A stretch of 64,000 nt of DNA, taken from the NCBI GenBank assembly GCA_965224235.1, contig CBDCYP010000002.1:992001-1056000 (forward strand), read 5' to 3'. Positions within the stretch are counted from its first letter, which is position 1. The number at the start of each line of letters is the position of its first letter. The position numbers and the translations under genes are program-made. Of the stretch, positions 35,505 to 45,861 are shown piece after piece. Source of the DNA: G958295935 sp965224235. Its GTDB lineage: Bacteria > Chloroflexota > Dehalococcoidia > Lucifugimonadales > Lucifugimonadaceae. The notes beneath the pieces are model-generated. The model was not told the origin of the DNA. It did not search any database and worked only from the letters and a program-made list of their open reading frames with translations.

Positions 35505-36398
35505 ATGCCGCATCTCCTTCCGCCGGGCGAATAACACCGCATATTTTAACCGCCAACCTACAACAACACCCCCGTCGCCCGGCGGGTCTTATATCGGGCC
35601 GTCAGCCCCTTCCCCGAACGCTCGGAGACGCCCGCTCCCTCTCACACATTCATTATCTCGACCCGCTCAATATTGTGACCTCGCAAGTCTGGGCGCAGGA
35701 CAAAACCCCAGTTCTCCGGACGAGCGACAGCGCGATGGCATCCCGCGAACTCGACTGCCACTTACACGGCGCAAAACACTGGGATATGCAACTATGGCCT
35801 TATCAATGCGCACTCTTCTCAGTCGTTCCCCAGACGAACATCCAACGCCCCCCATCCCTCGAAACCGTCCCGCTCCAGCCGATAAGGCGGTCGTGTGATG
35901 GGCATGCCTTCGGTGTGGCAGCGCAGGCGAAGTCGAAGGATACAAAGGGAACGCTCACAGGCCCTCCAACGCATCGGCCTGGCCACGTCGGGCTCGCCGG
36001 TGACGGGCGAAACGGCGCTGTGCATCGCTTACATGTGCCCGTGGGCGCACGCTTGCGCGGCCGCCAAGCCGAGGCCGGCGTTGGTGAGCCAGCGCAAGTG
36101 CCACCGCAAGTACCCCGACGAGATGCGCCCCCGCCCCGGGCTCACCGCCCACGCCCTCGATATCCTGGCACACCGACGGCAAAAAGGCGTCTCGCTCAAC
36201 CCCGTTACAACGTCGATGTTGGAGCAGTTCCGGCCCGGGGGGCCAAGCTCCAGCTATGGCAAAAAGAGACCCGCGTTGCCCGTGCTCGAAGGATCGGTAC
36301 AAGGCCGCGGCAACTACCCCGCCCAGCAGATGGGGTGATGGGATCCTGCCCAACCGGCCCACGGCAATGCGGCTAGTTTGGTGCTCGGCCAGGTCGTG
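35505..36398. other. Gene-poor stretch of about 890 bases
   Basis: No clear gene. A plus-strand frame at 35895-36338 encodes 147 basic residues (VWQRRRSRRIQRERSQALQRI, then LCIAYMCPWAHACAAAK, a Cys-containing piece) and a minus-strand frame overlaps it. Neither resembles a family I know, and only the first has a protein-like start. No repeats or RNA were recognised. Confidence 0.35.
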
Positions 36399-37706
36399 TC
36401 AACTGACTGCGCGGGCGTTGAGTAGCCGTTCTATCCGGGAATCGTCCAAGCCCAACTCTTCGAGTATCTCCCGGCTGTGCTGGCCCAACATAGGCGACGG
36501 CCGTAAGGGCGGGTTGCCCGACTTGAAATACACCACCGGTCCCGCCGCGCGATAGCGTCCGCCGGCCGGGTGTTCCATCTCAACCACGTAGTCGTTCGCA
36601 ATGGCCTGTTCGTCGTCCACAATCTGCTCCACGAACCGCACCGGCTCGCACGGAATATCGCGCTTCCTTAGCTCCGTGATCCACTCCGACGTAGTCCGTT
36701 TGGCGAATTCCGTTTCCATTCGTGCTACCAGACTTTCCGCCATTGCAGCGGCCTCCGGTGTCGACTCGTCGTAGCCCGGGACTTCGACCCGCGGGTCGGA
36801 CAGTCCCAGAAACCTGAGTAGCCGGATCCTCGGCGGTACTGCCAGCGTGCCGAGGGCGAACGCGCCGTCTTTCGTCCGATAGGCCCGGTAGTAGCATTCG
36901 TATATCCGAGAGGTCGCCACCTTGGAGTAGCTCGCCTGCAACTCGGCGTACGAGGCCCCTTGTTCGACCATTTTGTCGTGTTCGCCATCCATCCACACCT
37001 GGGCGGGGGACAGCGCTCGCTCGACTCGAATGACCGACAGCGACTGCATGGCGATTGCGTTGCCCAGCAGGCTTGTGCTTGCCAGTTGCCCCTTGCCTGT
37101 GCGAGCGCGTGCGAGGAGACCGGCCATAACGGCGTTGACGATAGCGTACCCCGTCGAGTAGTCGATAAACGACGACGACCTAACCGGCACCGGATGCCCG
37201 CGCTCGACCTTGCCCTCGGTAGCCATCGCACCTGTGTACCCCTGTGTGATCAGGTCGAACCCCGGCTCGTTCTTCTTCGGACCGCTGCCGCCGTACGCCG
37301 TGACATTGCAGTACACCAGCGAAGGATTGATCCGCATGAGCGTCTCATGGTCGAATTTCAGCTTGGCGGCGGTGTCCGGCCGGTTGTTCGACACCACCGC
37401 ATCGGCGCTCCTGGCAAGCGCATGGCACACTTCGATCCCCTCCGGCTGTTTCAGGTCGATACAAATGCTGCGTTTCCCGCGATTGAGGGCCATGAACACC
37501 CTGCTGTCGTACGGAACGAAGCTCATGTGCGACCGCCACGGATCGCCGGTCGGCGGCTCGATCTTTATCACGTCGGCGCCCAGGTCGGCGAGCATCTGGG
37601 CCGCAAACGGGCCTGCCACAAACGAGCCGAACTCCAGCACGCTGTATCCGGCCAGCGGGCCTGCGGTCTCTGACGATGGGCGGGGTGGAATGTTTTTGTC
37701 GTCCAT
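36399..37706 (-). CDS. CaiB/BaiF-family CoA-transferase
   Basis: A 435-residue class III CoA-transferase. It starts PLAGYSVLEFGSFVAGPFAAQMLADLGADVIKIEPPTGDPWR, the family's CoA-binding N-terminus, has ADAVVSNNRPDTAAKL and CNVTAYGGSGP, and the catalytic Asp151 in EPGFDLITQGYTG. The C-terminal small domain ends SREILEELGLDD. Enzymes of this family move CoA between carboxylic acids. The substrate is unknown. The SMP-30 gene just upstream (30-base gap) is probably in the same operon. A GTG precedes the chosen ATG. Confidence 0.92.
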   Translation of the reverse strand: MDDKNIPPRPSSETAGPLAGYSVLEFGSFVAGPFAAQMLADLGADVIKIEPPTGDPWRSHMSFVPYDSRVFMALNRGKRSICIDLKQPEGIEVCHALARSADAVVSNNRPDTAAKLKFDHETLMRINPSLVYCNVTAYGGSGPKKNEPGFDLITQGYTGAMATEGKVERGHPVPVRSSSFIDYSTGYAIVNAVMAGLLARARTGKGQLASTSLLGNAIAMQSLSVIRVERALSPAQVWMDGEHDKMVEQGASYAELQASYSKVATSRIYECYYRAYRTKDGAFALGTLAVPPRIRLLRFLGLSDPRVEVPGYDESTPEAAAMAESLVARMETEFAKRTTSEWITELRKRDIPCEPVRFVEQIVDDEQAIANDYVVEMEHPAGGRYRAAGPVVYFKSGNPPLRPSPMLGQHSREILEELGLDDSRIERLLNARAVS

Positions 37707-37736
37707 CACACGTTCCTGTCCGCGGCGGGGACGCGA

Positions 37737-38615
37737 CTAGCCGCCGTTGTCGTCGAGTCGCGCCGGAGTGATCGCCGCGCCGCGGCAACCGACGTCGAGG
37801 CGCTCGATACTATGACGACCGGCGACGGTGACGTACAGCGACTCGCCCCACCAGCACATGTTCGTCACGCGGTCGCCGCCCATCGGGTAGTCCGCCAGCT
37901 GTTGGCCCGTCTCTACACTCAGGACCGCCACTGTTCCGTGCAACCAGCGCGCCACCCATAACCTGTCGAACTCGTCGAACATGATCCCGTCCACAGTTGC
38001 GTCGGCGAACTGGTGGACCATCTTCTGATTAGACGCCGCTCCGTCCGGCCCGAGGTCGTAAGACACAATCCCGTTCAGGCCGGACAGGGCCACGAACAGC
38101 CGTTTCTGATCAGGGTGCACGGCCAGTCCGTTCGGGTACGGGAGGCCGTTGTCGAGTCGGGTCACGCCTGCGGGTTGATTCCGGCGGTCCATGGCCAGGC
38201 GGTAGACCCCACCCTCCGAGCCGCCCTCATTCGGTCCGGGATCCGTGAAGTACACGTTGCCCGTAAGATCCATGCAAACGTCATTGACACCGAGGTACGC
38301 CCCGCCCTCGAACGAGTCCGTCAAGATGTCCATGCGGCGAGTATGGGTATCGAACCTCGTAACCCGCTTGCCGCCGTAGTCCGCCGCCACCACGTGCCCT
38401 GCGCCGTCGTACTTAAGCCCATTCACCCGGCCGCCCGTGTGGACCCACACCTCGACCGTGCCGTCCGGCGCCATCCTGCCCAGGGTCCCCGATTCGAGGT
38501 AGTTGACGAAATACAGATTGCCCGCGTCGTCGAAAATCGGCCCTTCCGGAAAGTCGATGTTCGCCACGACCGGGTAAGGGGTGATCGATTCGGGAAGTGA
38601 GTATGCGATGCCCAT
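37737..38615 (-). CDS. SMP-30/gluconolactonase family protein
   Basis: A six-bladed beta-propeller of about 292 residues from the ATG at 38615 (an upstream start at 38666 would add 17 residues). The usual metal-site and blade motifs are visible: FPEGPIFDDAGNLYFVNY, VNGLKYDGAGHVVAADY, GVNDVCMDLTGNVYFTDPGP, LPYPNGLAVHPDQKRLFVA and VDGIMFDEFDRLWVA. Members hydrolyse sugar lactones. The context with a CoA-transferase suggests acid or sugar-acid breakdown. Confidence 0.88.
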   Translation of the reverse strand: MGIAYSLPESITPYPVVANIDFPEGPIFDDAGNLYFVNYLESGTLGRMAPDGTVEVWVHTGGRVNGLKYDGAGHVVAADYGGKRVTRFDTHTRRMDILTDSFEGGAYLGVNDVCMDLTGNVYFTDPGPNEGGSEGGVYRLAMDRRNQPAGVTRLDNGLPYPNGLAVHPDQKRLFVALSGLNGIVSYDLGPDGAASNQKMVHQFADATVDGIMFDEFDRLWVARWLHGTVAVLSVETGQQLADYPMGGDRVTNMCWWGESLYVTVAGRHSIERLDVGCRGAAITPARLDDNGG

Positions 38616-39062
38616 GGCCTTGCCTGCTGCTCTCGTGACTCGTGTCTTACCGCTACTCGCCGGCAAACCCGCCGCGCCAGCCCCGCTCCATTGGCCGGAG
38701 CTACCTTGACCGCAGGCAGTGCCTGTGAGTTGGTAGGCTCATTGTAGCCAGTGGGCCGAATATCCGGCGCATCCGACTTCCCCGACCCAGGCCTAACCCG
38801 TTTTCCTCGACTCCGATCGTGGAAGCATCGGGAGGGCGCCGGGTACCGCGGATATTACGGCGCCATTGTTCCCGTGCCCCATCCGGCGCCCACGAGAGAC
38901 GACCCCACTGGTTAGTGGGCGTCGGCGGGCCACATCGTCACGGAACGCAGCGAACAAATGTGCTACAAGAGACGACCCCACGGGTTAGTGGGCGTCGGCG
39001 GGGGTCCATCAATGACGGGCGATATCATCCAACGTTCTCGTCCCGACATGCACCGCGTAGAT
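38616..39062. other. Intergenic region with two hairpin-bearing direct repeats
   Basis: No gene. Holds the direct repeats at 38896-39000 and a tcctcgactccgatcg member of the dispersed palindrome family near 38808-38822. Confidence 0.45.
38896..39001. repeat. Two direct repeats each containing a CCCAC/GTGGG hairpin
   Basis: GAGACGACCCCAC, then ggttagtgggcgtcggcggg, occurs at 38896 and again 73 bases later at 38969. Each unit can fold with stem CCCAC(T) / (A)GTGGG and a GGTT-type loop. No T-run follows, so termination is not evident. Confidence 0.7.
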
Positions 39063-39284
39063 TCACGTCTTTGCCAGCGGAGGATTGCGGTTGTTTCGGG
39101 TGCGGTTTAGGCCTAGTTTTTCGGCGGCGGGCTTCAGTGTTTCGTCCATTTCAACGGGGAATGTGATGTTGAGGCGCGCTCGCCGCTTGCGAGCATCGTT
39201 GCTTTCGGAAGCGTGCGGAATGTCCGAAAGATCGGGCTCGTCTTCTTTCGTACCGTCGGTTGGATTAACGGATTTGCTTGCCAT
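39063..39284 (-). CDS. Ribbon-helix-helix-like small protein, possibly a truncated antitoxin
   Basis: A 73-residue protein. A charged N-terminal half is followed by RRARLNITFPVEMDETLKPAAEKLGLNRTR, which reads like a ribbon-helix-helix (CopG/Arc) domain: a basic beta-strand then two helices with a G-LNR turn. After this the end NNRNPPLAKT does not fit the expected second helix, suggesting a frameshift or truncated C-terminus. No toxin gene is adjacent. Confidence 0.5.
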   Translation of the reverse strand: MASKSVNPTDGTKEDEPDLSDIPHASESNDARKRRARLNITFPVEMDETLKPAAEKLGLNRTRNNRNPPLAKT

Positions 39285-39478
39285 TTGACTACCTTGTCCT
39301 TATACGGGGTCCATCCGAAGCGACTCACCCGGCCCACCAGTGGTTCCCCGATCGGAGTCGAGGAAGACGGATGGTGGACAGTCGTCCGCGTCATTCCAGC
39401 CAATCAGTGACCTTTGCGTAACGGCTCGCGGGCAGTCATCGCCGTCCCCGTTGTTGCCCCACGTCCGCCGTCCACCAG

Positions 39479-40693
39479 CTAAAGCGAGATGCCCCGTGCG
39501 TTTGCGACCGTGTCGAGGTCCTTGTCTCCGCGGCCGCTCATCAGCAGAAGTATCACGTGCTGCGGCGTCAGATCCGGCGCCATCTTTTTGAGGTATGCGA
39601 CGGCGTGCGAGGGCTCGAGCGCCGGGATGATGCCCTCGCTTCTCGTAACGAAGTCGAACCCGTCCAGAGCCTCGTCGTCGTTAATCGCAACGTACTGCGC
39701 CCGTTCGGCGTCCTTCAGGTAGCTGTGTTCCGGCCCGACGCCAGGGTAGTCGAGGCCGGCCGAAATGCTGTGCGCCTCCTGCACCTGTCCGTCATCATTC
39801 TGCAGCAGGTAGCTCATGGCGCCGTGCAGCACCCCTGGCCGACCCATGCTTAACGTGGCCGCGTGCCGGTCGGTCTCAATGCCGTCTCCCGCTGCTTCCA
39901 CTCCGATCAGGCCCACTTCCTCGTCCGCCACGAACGCCGAGAACAGGCCCATGGCGTTGCTGCCCCCGCCGACGCAAGCGATCGCATAGTCGGGCAGTCT
40001 TCCTGCCTGTTCCAGCGCCTGCCGTCGCGCCTCCCGACCGATCACTGCCTGAAAGTCTCGCACCATCTTCGGATACGGGTGCGGCCCGACGACGCTGCCG
40101 ATGATGTAGTGGGTCGTCTCGACGTTGGTCACCCAGTCCCTGATGGTCTCATTGATGGCGTCCTTCAGAGTGCGGCTGCCCGACATGACGGAGCGGACCT
40201 CGGCGCCGAGGAGTTTCATCCTGTACACGTTCGGCGACTGCCGGTGGATGTCCTCCTCGCCCATGTATACGACACACTCCATGCCCAACTTGGCGCACAC
40301 GGTAGCCGTGGCCACGCCGTGCTGACCGGCGCCCGTCTCGGCGATGATCCGCCGCTTGCCGAGCCGCTGCGCCAGCAATGCCTGGCCCAGGGCGTTGTTG
40401 ATCTTGTGTGCGCCGGTGTGCGCCAGGTCCTCACGCTTGAGATAGACGCGAGGACCGCCAAGTTTGTGTGAAAGATTGGCTGCGAAGTAGAGGGGGGTAG
40501 GTCGGCCTACGTAGTCCCGCAGCAGCGAGTCCATCTCGGCCGCAAACGAAGCGTCGCCAGCAACCTCGTCGTAGGCGGCCTCGAGTTCGTCGAGAGCGCT
40601 CATGAGCGTTTCGGGCACAAACTTGCCGCCGTACTGGCCGAAGCGACCCCGTTCGTCGGGCAGAAGGCGGGTTTTGGGTGCTACAGGAGACAT
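39479..40693 (-). CDS. trpB: Tryptophan synthase beta chain
   Basis: A 404-residue TrpB that joins indole with serine using pyridoxal phosphate. It shows FGQYGGKFVPETLM, YVGRPTPLYFA, LKREDLAHTGAHKINNALGQALLA with the PLP Lys97, AETGAGQHGVATATV, CVGGGSNAMGLF (phosphate-binding glycines) and LLLMSGRGDKDLD at the end. The full-length type 1 TrpB is intact. Neither trpA nor other trp genes are adjacent, which is unusual for this type. Confidence 0.97.
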   Translation of the reverse strand: MSPVAPKTRLLPDERGRFGQYGGKFVPETLMSALDELEAAYDEVAGDASFAAEMDSLLRDYVGRPTPLYFAANLSHKLGGPRVYLKREDLAHTGAHKINNALGQALLAQRLGKRRIIAETGAGQHGVATATVCAKLGMECVVYMGEEDIHRQSPNVYRMKLLGAEVRSVMSGSRTLKDAINETIRDWVTNVETTHYIIGSVVGPHPYPKMVRDFQAVIGREARRQALEQAGRLPDYAIACVGGGSNAMGLFSAFVADEEVGLIGVEAAGDGIETDRHAATLSMGRPGVLHGAMSYLLQNDDGQVQEAHSISAGLDYPGVGPEHSYLKDAERAQYVAINDDEALDGFDFVTRSEGIIPALEPSHAVAYLKKMAPDLTPQHVILLLMSGRGDKDLDTVANARGISL

Positions 40694-40951
40694 TTGTACT
40701 CAGCCCGTGGGTTGTGCGGAATTCCGGTCAGATATGGTGCGTCCAAGGATACCAGCCAACGCAGGGCTGGTCGGAACGGGGGGATTGGGATTGTGTCGCG
40801 ATGGGCTGACGAGGTATGAGACCGGCAACTGAACTACGTGGATGAATAAATGTCATCACGTTAGGAGCTCACGTTTACTAGTGAATTCTGTGGAAATCAG
40901 TTCGAGCCGTTTTACTGCATCGCTCAATCTCAAATGTAAGGAGTTGTTTGA
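40694..40951. other. Spacer between trpB and the KAP NTPase remnant
   Basis: No gene or RNA leader was recognised upstream of trpB. A short phrase cgtccaaggatacc at about 40740 recurs at 41817, just beyond the other side of the KAP remnant; the two copies could mark the borders of an inserted segment. Confidence 0.4.
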
Positions 40952-41776
40952 TTATCCCGAAAACAATTCGACCAATCTATAGACTTCGGAGGCATGACGC
41001 TCATCTTCGGTGCGACGACGTTCGTGTTGGCGTGGTTGCTCGATCATTTGTCTATAACGCGCCAAAAGGAGGGAATCGGAACGATTTACGGCCACCACGA
41101 ACACCACATGATCGGCGGCAAATATGTGCTTCGCGGTCTCAAGCAGTTCGTCTGCATAAGAAGGACGGCGCCTGTCGAGTTCATTGATCACAACCACCAG
41201 AGGCAATCCATCTTTGGCCTCCGCCAGGTCACTTGCCACATCTCGAACGTTATTGCCGAAGTTTATAAGCGATTTTAGCGCCTCCCGGTAACCGGACAGA
41301 CTTTCTTCGGCATAGGACACGGGTTACTGAGGGGTGTCGAGACTGACGCCAGTGACTGCCTTGACGACGACCGGGGCAACCCACCGCATGGCCCTGATGT
41401 TCTTCTTTGCCGCATCATCTCTCCTAGATCCAATTGATCCATCTTCGAACTGCCTCAGTTCTTGCGGTATTGCGTCGGACAACGCAATGAATAGGTCGTC
41501 TGAACAATCGGTCTGCCATACGTTGAAACTGACGACCGGGAAGCCTTCGTTGCGCAGATGTTGTTCCCGGATTTTGAGGAACGTCGTCTTGCCTGCGCCC
41601 CAAGGAGCCTCTACAGCCAAGACGCAAGGCCCGTCAATCGACCCGATGATGTGCGTCAGGGCCGCAATCGGTTTACGCCGATCAAGCAAGTCGTTCTTGA
41701 AGGGATCGTCCGCGGGGATTTCAATTTCGCGTGGCTGTATGCGAATGCCCAAATTGGCTCTTTTCCATTTTGGCAA
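40952..41776 (-). pseudogene. KAP-family P-loop NTPase, interrupted and shortened
   Basis: Two minus-strand frames in the same phase are separated by a single TAA at 41324-41326. The first (150 residues) has the Walker A APWGAGKTTFL and FNVWQTD of KAP NTPases; the second has SYAEESLSGYREALKSL, the Walker B LVVVINELDRRRPSYADELLETAKHIF and HVVFVVAVNRS. Without the TAA they form one protein of about 275 residues. KAP proteins are usually 450 residues or more, so the C-terminus is also missing. Members couple NTP use to membrane or phage-defence functions. Stop-codon readthrough is unlikely. Confidence 0.8.
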
Positions 41777-41914
41777 ACAAGGAGCTAGACCGCCAAAATC
41801 TCTCGGGAACTGACTCGTCCAAGGATACCGGTTAGCACCCCGCGGCTGGATCCAGGTGTCGGGAACCGCGCAGGGACGGCCATTTGATCTACGATTGCTT
41901 GACCGGGCGGCCGC

Positions 41915-42427
41915 TTGTTCAACGACGACGATACGAGAACAAAATTGTCAGCAAGACCGAATGTAGACCAGTACATGATGGGCATCGCCGAGGCCGTGAA
42001 GGCGCGGGCGAACTGTCAAGGTAGCCGCATCGGCGCGCTACTCGTGTTCGAAGGACGCATCGTGTCGACCGGGTACAACGGGACGCCGTCGGACATGACC
42101 AACTGCGACGAGGGTGGCTGCGAGCGGTGCGCCAACCCAGATCGGTATAAGTCCGGCACCGCTTATGACATCTGCATCTGCGTTCACGCCGAGCAAAACG
42201 CGTTGCTGGCAGCAGCGAGGTTCGGAATCGCGGTCGGGGGCGCCATCCTGTACTCCACGATGAGGCCCTGTTTCGGCTGCACCAAAGAACTGCTTCAGGC
42301 ACGGGTCAAGGGAGTTCTGTACCGGAAAGACTGGCGGCACCCCAACAAGGAATTGCGCTCCCAGTACGAAAGGTTGCAGGCCCGCTTCCCCGACGGCGTA
42401 AAGGAACTACCCGCCGGGCGGGCCTGA
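41915..42427 (+). CDS. dCMP/cytidine deaminase family protein (ComEB-like)
   Basis: A zinc-dependent deaminase of up to 170 residues. Zinc and catalytic motifs: HAE at 91-93 (CVHAEQNALLAAAR) and P-C119-FG-C122. The insertion GYNGTPSDMTNCDEGGCERC is typical of dCMP deaminases, which turn dCMP to dUMP for thymidylate. The start is unclear: TTG at 41915, TTG at 41945 or ATG at 41974; homologues usually begin close to the ARPNVDQYMMGIAEAVKARANC stretch. No ribosome binding site decides it. Confidence 0.9.
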   Translation: MFNDDDTRTKLSARPNVDQYMMGIAEAVKARANCQGSRIGALLVFEGRIVSTGYNGTPSDMTNCDEGGCERCANPDRYKSGTAYDICICVHAEQNALLAAARFGIAVGGAILYSTMRPCFGCTKELLQARVKGVLYRKDWRHPNKELRSQYERLQARFPDGVKELPAGRA

Positions 42428-42529
42428 GACTGCTGTTCCTGAGAGGGGCGCAGGTTTTCGTTTGCCCGGCGCTGGCCATCACCCGTCTTCCCCTACCACG
42501 ATCGGGGAACCGCCCGGTTCGCCGGAATG

Positions 42530-42832
42530 GTGTCGTCGGTGTTCGCGATTGACCCCTCAACCCCCATGGCGCCCACAAGAGACGCCACTGCATGATGGTC
42601 GTAGACGTTTGGGGTCTGGGATAGTGTCGGGGTGCGGACGGGACGCGCGCAATGCCAACGACGACACTCTTGGGCGACCAGGCGTAGGCATGTCTCTCAC
42701 CGGAAATGGTGCCGTCGGTGTTCGCGATTGACCGCTCAACCCCCATGGCGCTCACAAGAGACGCCACTGCATGATGGTCGTAGACGTTCGGGGTCTGGGA
42801 TAGTGTCGGGGTGCGGACGGGACGCGTTCGAT
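42530..42832. repeat. Direct repeat pair with about 179-bp period
   Basis: A block of about 115 bases beginning gtcggtgttcgcgattgacc and running through catgatggtcgtagacgtt and ggggtgcggacgggacgcg occurs at about 42530 and again 179 bases downstream, with a few differences. It has no reading-frame conservation that would suggest a gene. Confidence 0.85.
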
Positions 42833-42920
42833 GCCGACATCGCCCTGTGAGCAAACAGGTGTTGGGCGTGTCTCTCGAGGGCATCCGCTGGGGTAGTGTC
42901 AAGGCGGGGACGGCGCCTGC

Positions 42921-42975
42921 ATTAACAATCGCTTAATGAACAGTTAGCGGAAAGTTAATGGCCAGGTCACATTAT
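42921..42975 (+). promoter_or_regulatory. Candidate Pho-box array upstream of pstS
   Basis: Five consecutive 11-base units start ATTAACA, CTTAATG, GTTAGCG, GTTAATG and GGTCACA at 42921, 42932, 42943, 42954 and 42965. Direct heptamers with 11-base periodicity are the hallmark of PhoB/PhoP binding sites. The array lies 80-134 bases before the pstS ATG, so phosphate-starvation activation is a good inference. Confidence 0.6.
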
Positions 42976-43054
42976 TACTTGCTGGCGAAAGCCTGGTTTT
43001 CATTCGCTGGACAGGTGTTAATTTCACCGGAACAAAGGATCAGAGGTCAAACGA

Positions 43055-44251
<1,197 letters not shown>

Positions 44252-44288
44252 TCGCCCAAACACAACGAACCACACCTCCCAACACATC

Positions 44289-44322
44289 CCCGGCAGGCCC
44301 ACACACCCTGCCGGGTTTTTTT
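44289..44322 (+). terminator. Intrinsic terminator after pstS
   Basis: Stem CCCGGCAGG (44289-44297) and CCTGCCGGG (44307-44315) with a nine-base loop and seven T directly after. A textbook Rho-independent terminator about 40 bases past the pstS stop. Confidence 0.95.
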
Positions 44323-44450
44323 GTGGAGCATTTCGCTCCCCGCGACGGGGATGTGGGCAACCGCCGAGCTCCCGGCGCTAGGCGAAGGCACTGATACAGC
44401 CTTAAGCTGTTAATACGGCCCTCGCGACTCAGGGCCGTGGTCCAATCGCC

Positions 44451-45848
44451 ATGAATACTGACATGCCAGACCCTGCCGCCAGCGCAAGAGGCGCGCCGTT
44501 GGCCAGCAACTTCACCTCCTCGCTCCACGTGGACCAGCGGATGTACTGCGAGGACATCGCAGGATCGATGGCCCACGCACGCATGCTGGCCCGCCAGGGC
44601 ATCATCGGCCAGACCGACGCCGACCGGATCATCGGCGGCCTGCAGCGGATCAAGTCGGAAATCGGATCCGGCGAGTTCGCATGGAATGAAGAGCTCGAAG
44701 ACATCCACATGAACGTCGAGTCGACGCTCTTCGAGTTGATCGGCGACGCTGCCGGCCGCCTCCACACCGGCCGCTCCCGCAACGACCAGGTGGCCACGGA
44801 CAGCCGAATGTACGCGAAACGTGCGGCGACCGACGTCACTCGGGCGGTGCGGCTCGCGCAGCGGGCGTTGTTGAAACAGGCCGCCGATCACGTCGACACC
44901 GTGCTCCCCGGCTACACGCATCTCCAGCGCGGGCAGCCTATATCCCTTGCCCACCACCTTCTCGCTTACTTCGAGATGCTCGACAGGGACGCGACGCGAT
45001 TCGCAGCGGCACGGGATGCCGCCGACGTTCTGCCGCTCGGCAGCGGCGCCATGGCCGGCGTCCCGTACCCGCTCGACCGCGAATCGGTTGCGGCCGAACT
45101 CGGTTTTTCGACCATCAGCGCAAACAGCATGGACGCTATCTCGGATCGCGACTACATGCTCGATTTCGTGTCTGCCTCTGCCGTCTGCATGATGCACCTG
45201 TCGCGCCTCGCCGAGGAGCTCATCGTGTGGTCCACGGACGAGTTCGGGTTCGTGGGCATGGCCGAGGCGTTCACGTCAGGCTCCAGCATCATGCCGCAAA
45301 AGCGGAACCCCGACTACGCCGAGCTCGTACGCGGCAAGACCGGCCGCGTTTATGGCGCCCTAACTGCGTTGCTTTCGACGCTTAAGGGGCTACCTCTTTC
45401 CTACAACCGCGACCTGCAAGAAGACAAGGCCCAGTTGTTCGATGCAGCGGACACCGTGCTTGCGTCACTCGAAGCGATGGAGGGGATGGTGAAGACCGCC
45501 AAGTTCGACGCGGCGCGCATGCGCCGGGCAATGGACGAAAGCGCAGCGCTCGCCACCGACTACGCCGACCACCTCGTCGCAAAGGGAGTGTCGTTCAGGC
45601 AGGCTCATATCATCGTTACCGAGCTGACAAGAAACGCCAACGACTCCGGCAAGCGGTTGTGCGACCTCTCGCTGGACGAACTCAGATCGGCGTCGGGCCA
45701 CTTTGGTGAAGACGCCCTTGAAATCACCGCTGAATCTTCCATCGCCTCTCGGGACGTGCCCGGCGGTACCGCGCCGCGCCGGGTGCTGGAGGCGTTGCAA
45801 CACGCATACGGCAGAGTTTGGCGCGCCCATGCCGCCGGTGAGTGGTAG
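44451..45848 (+). CDS. argH: Argininosuccinate lyase
   Basis: A 465-residue lyase that splits argininosuccinate into arginine and fumarate. It has DIAGSMAHARMLARQGII, EDIHMNVESTLFELIGDAAGRLHTGRSRNDQVATD, GYTHLQRGQPISLAHHLLAY, and the fumarase-family signature GSSIMPQKRNPD at 277-288 with the catalytic Ser. Length and motif order are normal. Other arg genes are not adjacent; rpe follows within 15 bases and is probably co-transcribed. Confidence 0.96.
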   Translation: MNTDMPDPAASARGAPLASNFTSSLHVDQRMYCEDIAGSMAHARMLARQGIIGQTDADRIIGGLQRIKSEIGSGEFAWNEELEDIHMNVESTLFELIGDAAGRLHTGRSRNDQVATDSRMYAKRAATDVTRAVRLAQRALLKQAADHVDTVLPGYTHLQRGQPISLAHHLLAYFEMLDRDATRFAAARDAADVLPLGSGAMAGVPYPLDRESVAAELGFSTISANSMDAISDRDYMLDFVSASAVCMMHLSRLAEELIVWSTDEFGFVGMAEAFTSGSSIMPQKRNPDYAELVRGKTGRVYGALTALLSTLKGLPLSYNRDLQEDKAQLFDAADTVLASLEAMEGMVKTAKFDAARMRRAMDESAALATDYADHLVAKGVSFRQAHIIVTELTRNANDSGKRLCDLSLDELRSASGHFGEDALEITAESSIASRDVPGGTAPRRVLEALQHAYGRVWRAHAAGEW

Positions 45849-45861
45849 ACCGGGCCGCGCT

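Larger units (their letters stand above)
42428..43054. other. Intergenic region with repeats and pstS control signals
   Basis: About 630 bases without a gene. The left part has a palindrome (tcttccccta...gatcggggaa) and two direct repeats; the right part has a probable Pho-box array directly before pstS. Confidence 0.5.

Noticed and set aside
35895..36338. 147-codon basic open frame with some cysteines
   Set aside because: Another long frame overlaps on the opposite strand, no family motif is visible, and there is no operon context. Noted only in the intergenic entry.
42306..42902. Long minus-strand frame over the pstS upstream repeats with internally repeated sequence
   Set aside because: The repetition comes from the DNA direct repeats, and the frame overlaps the end of the deaminase gene. 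It has no protein features.
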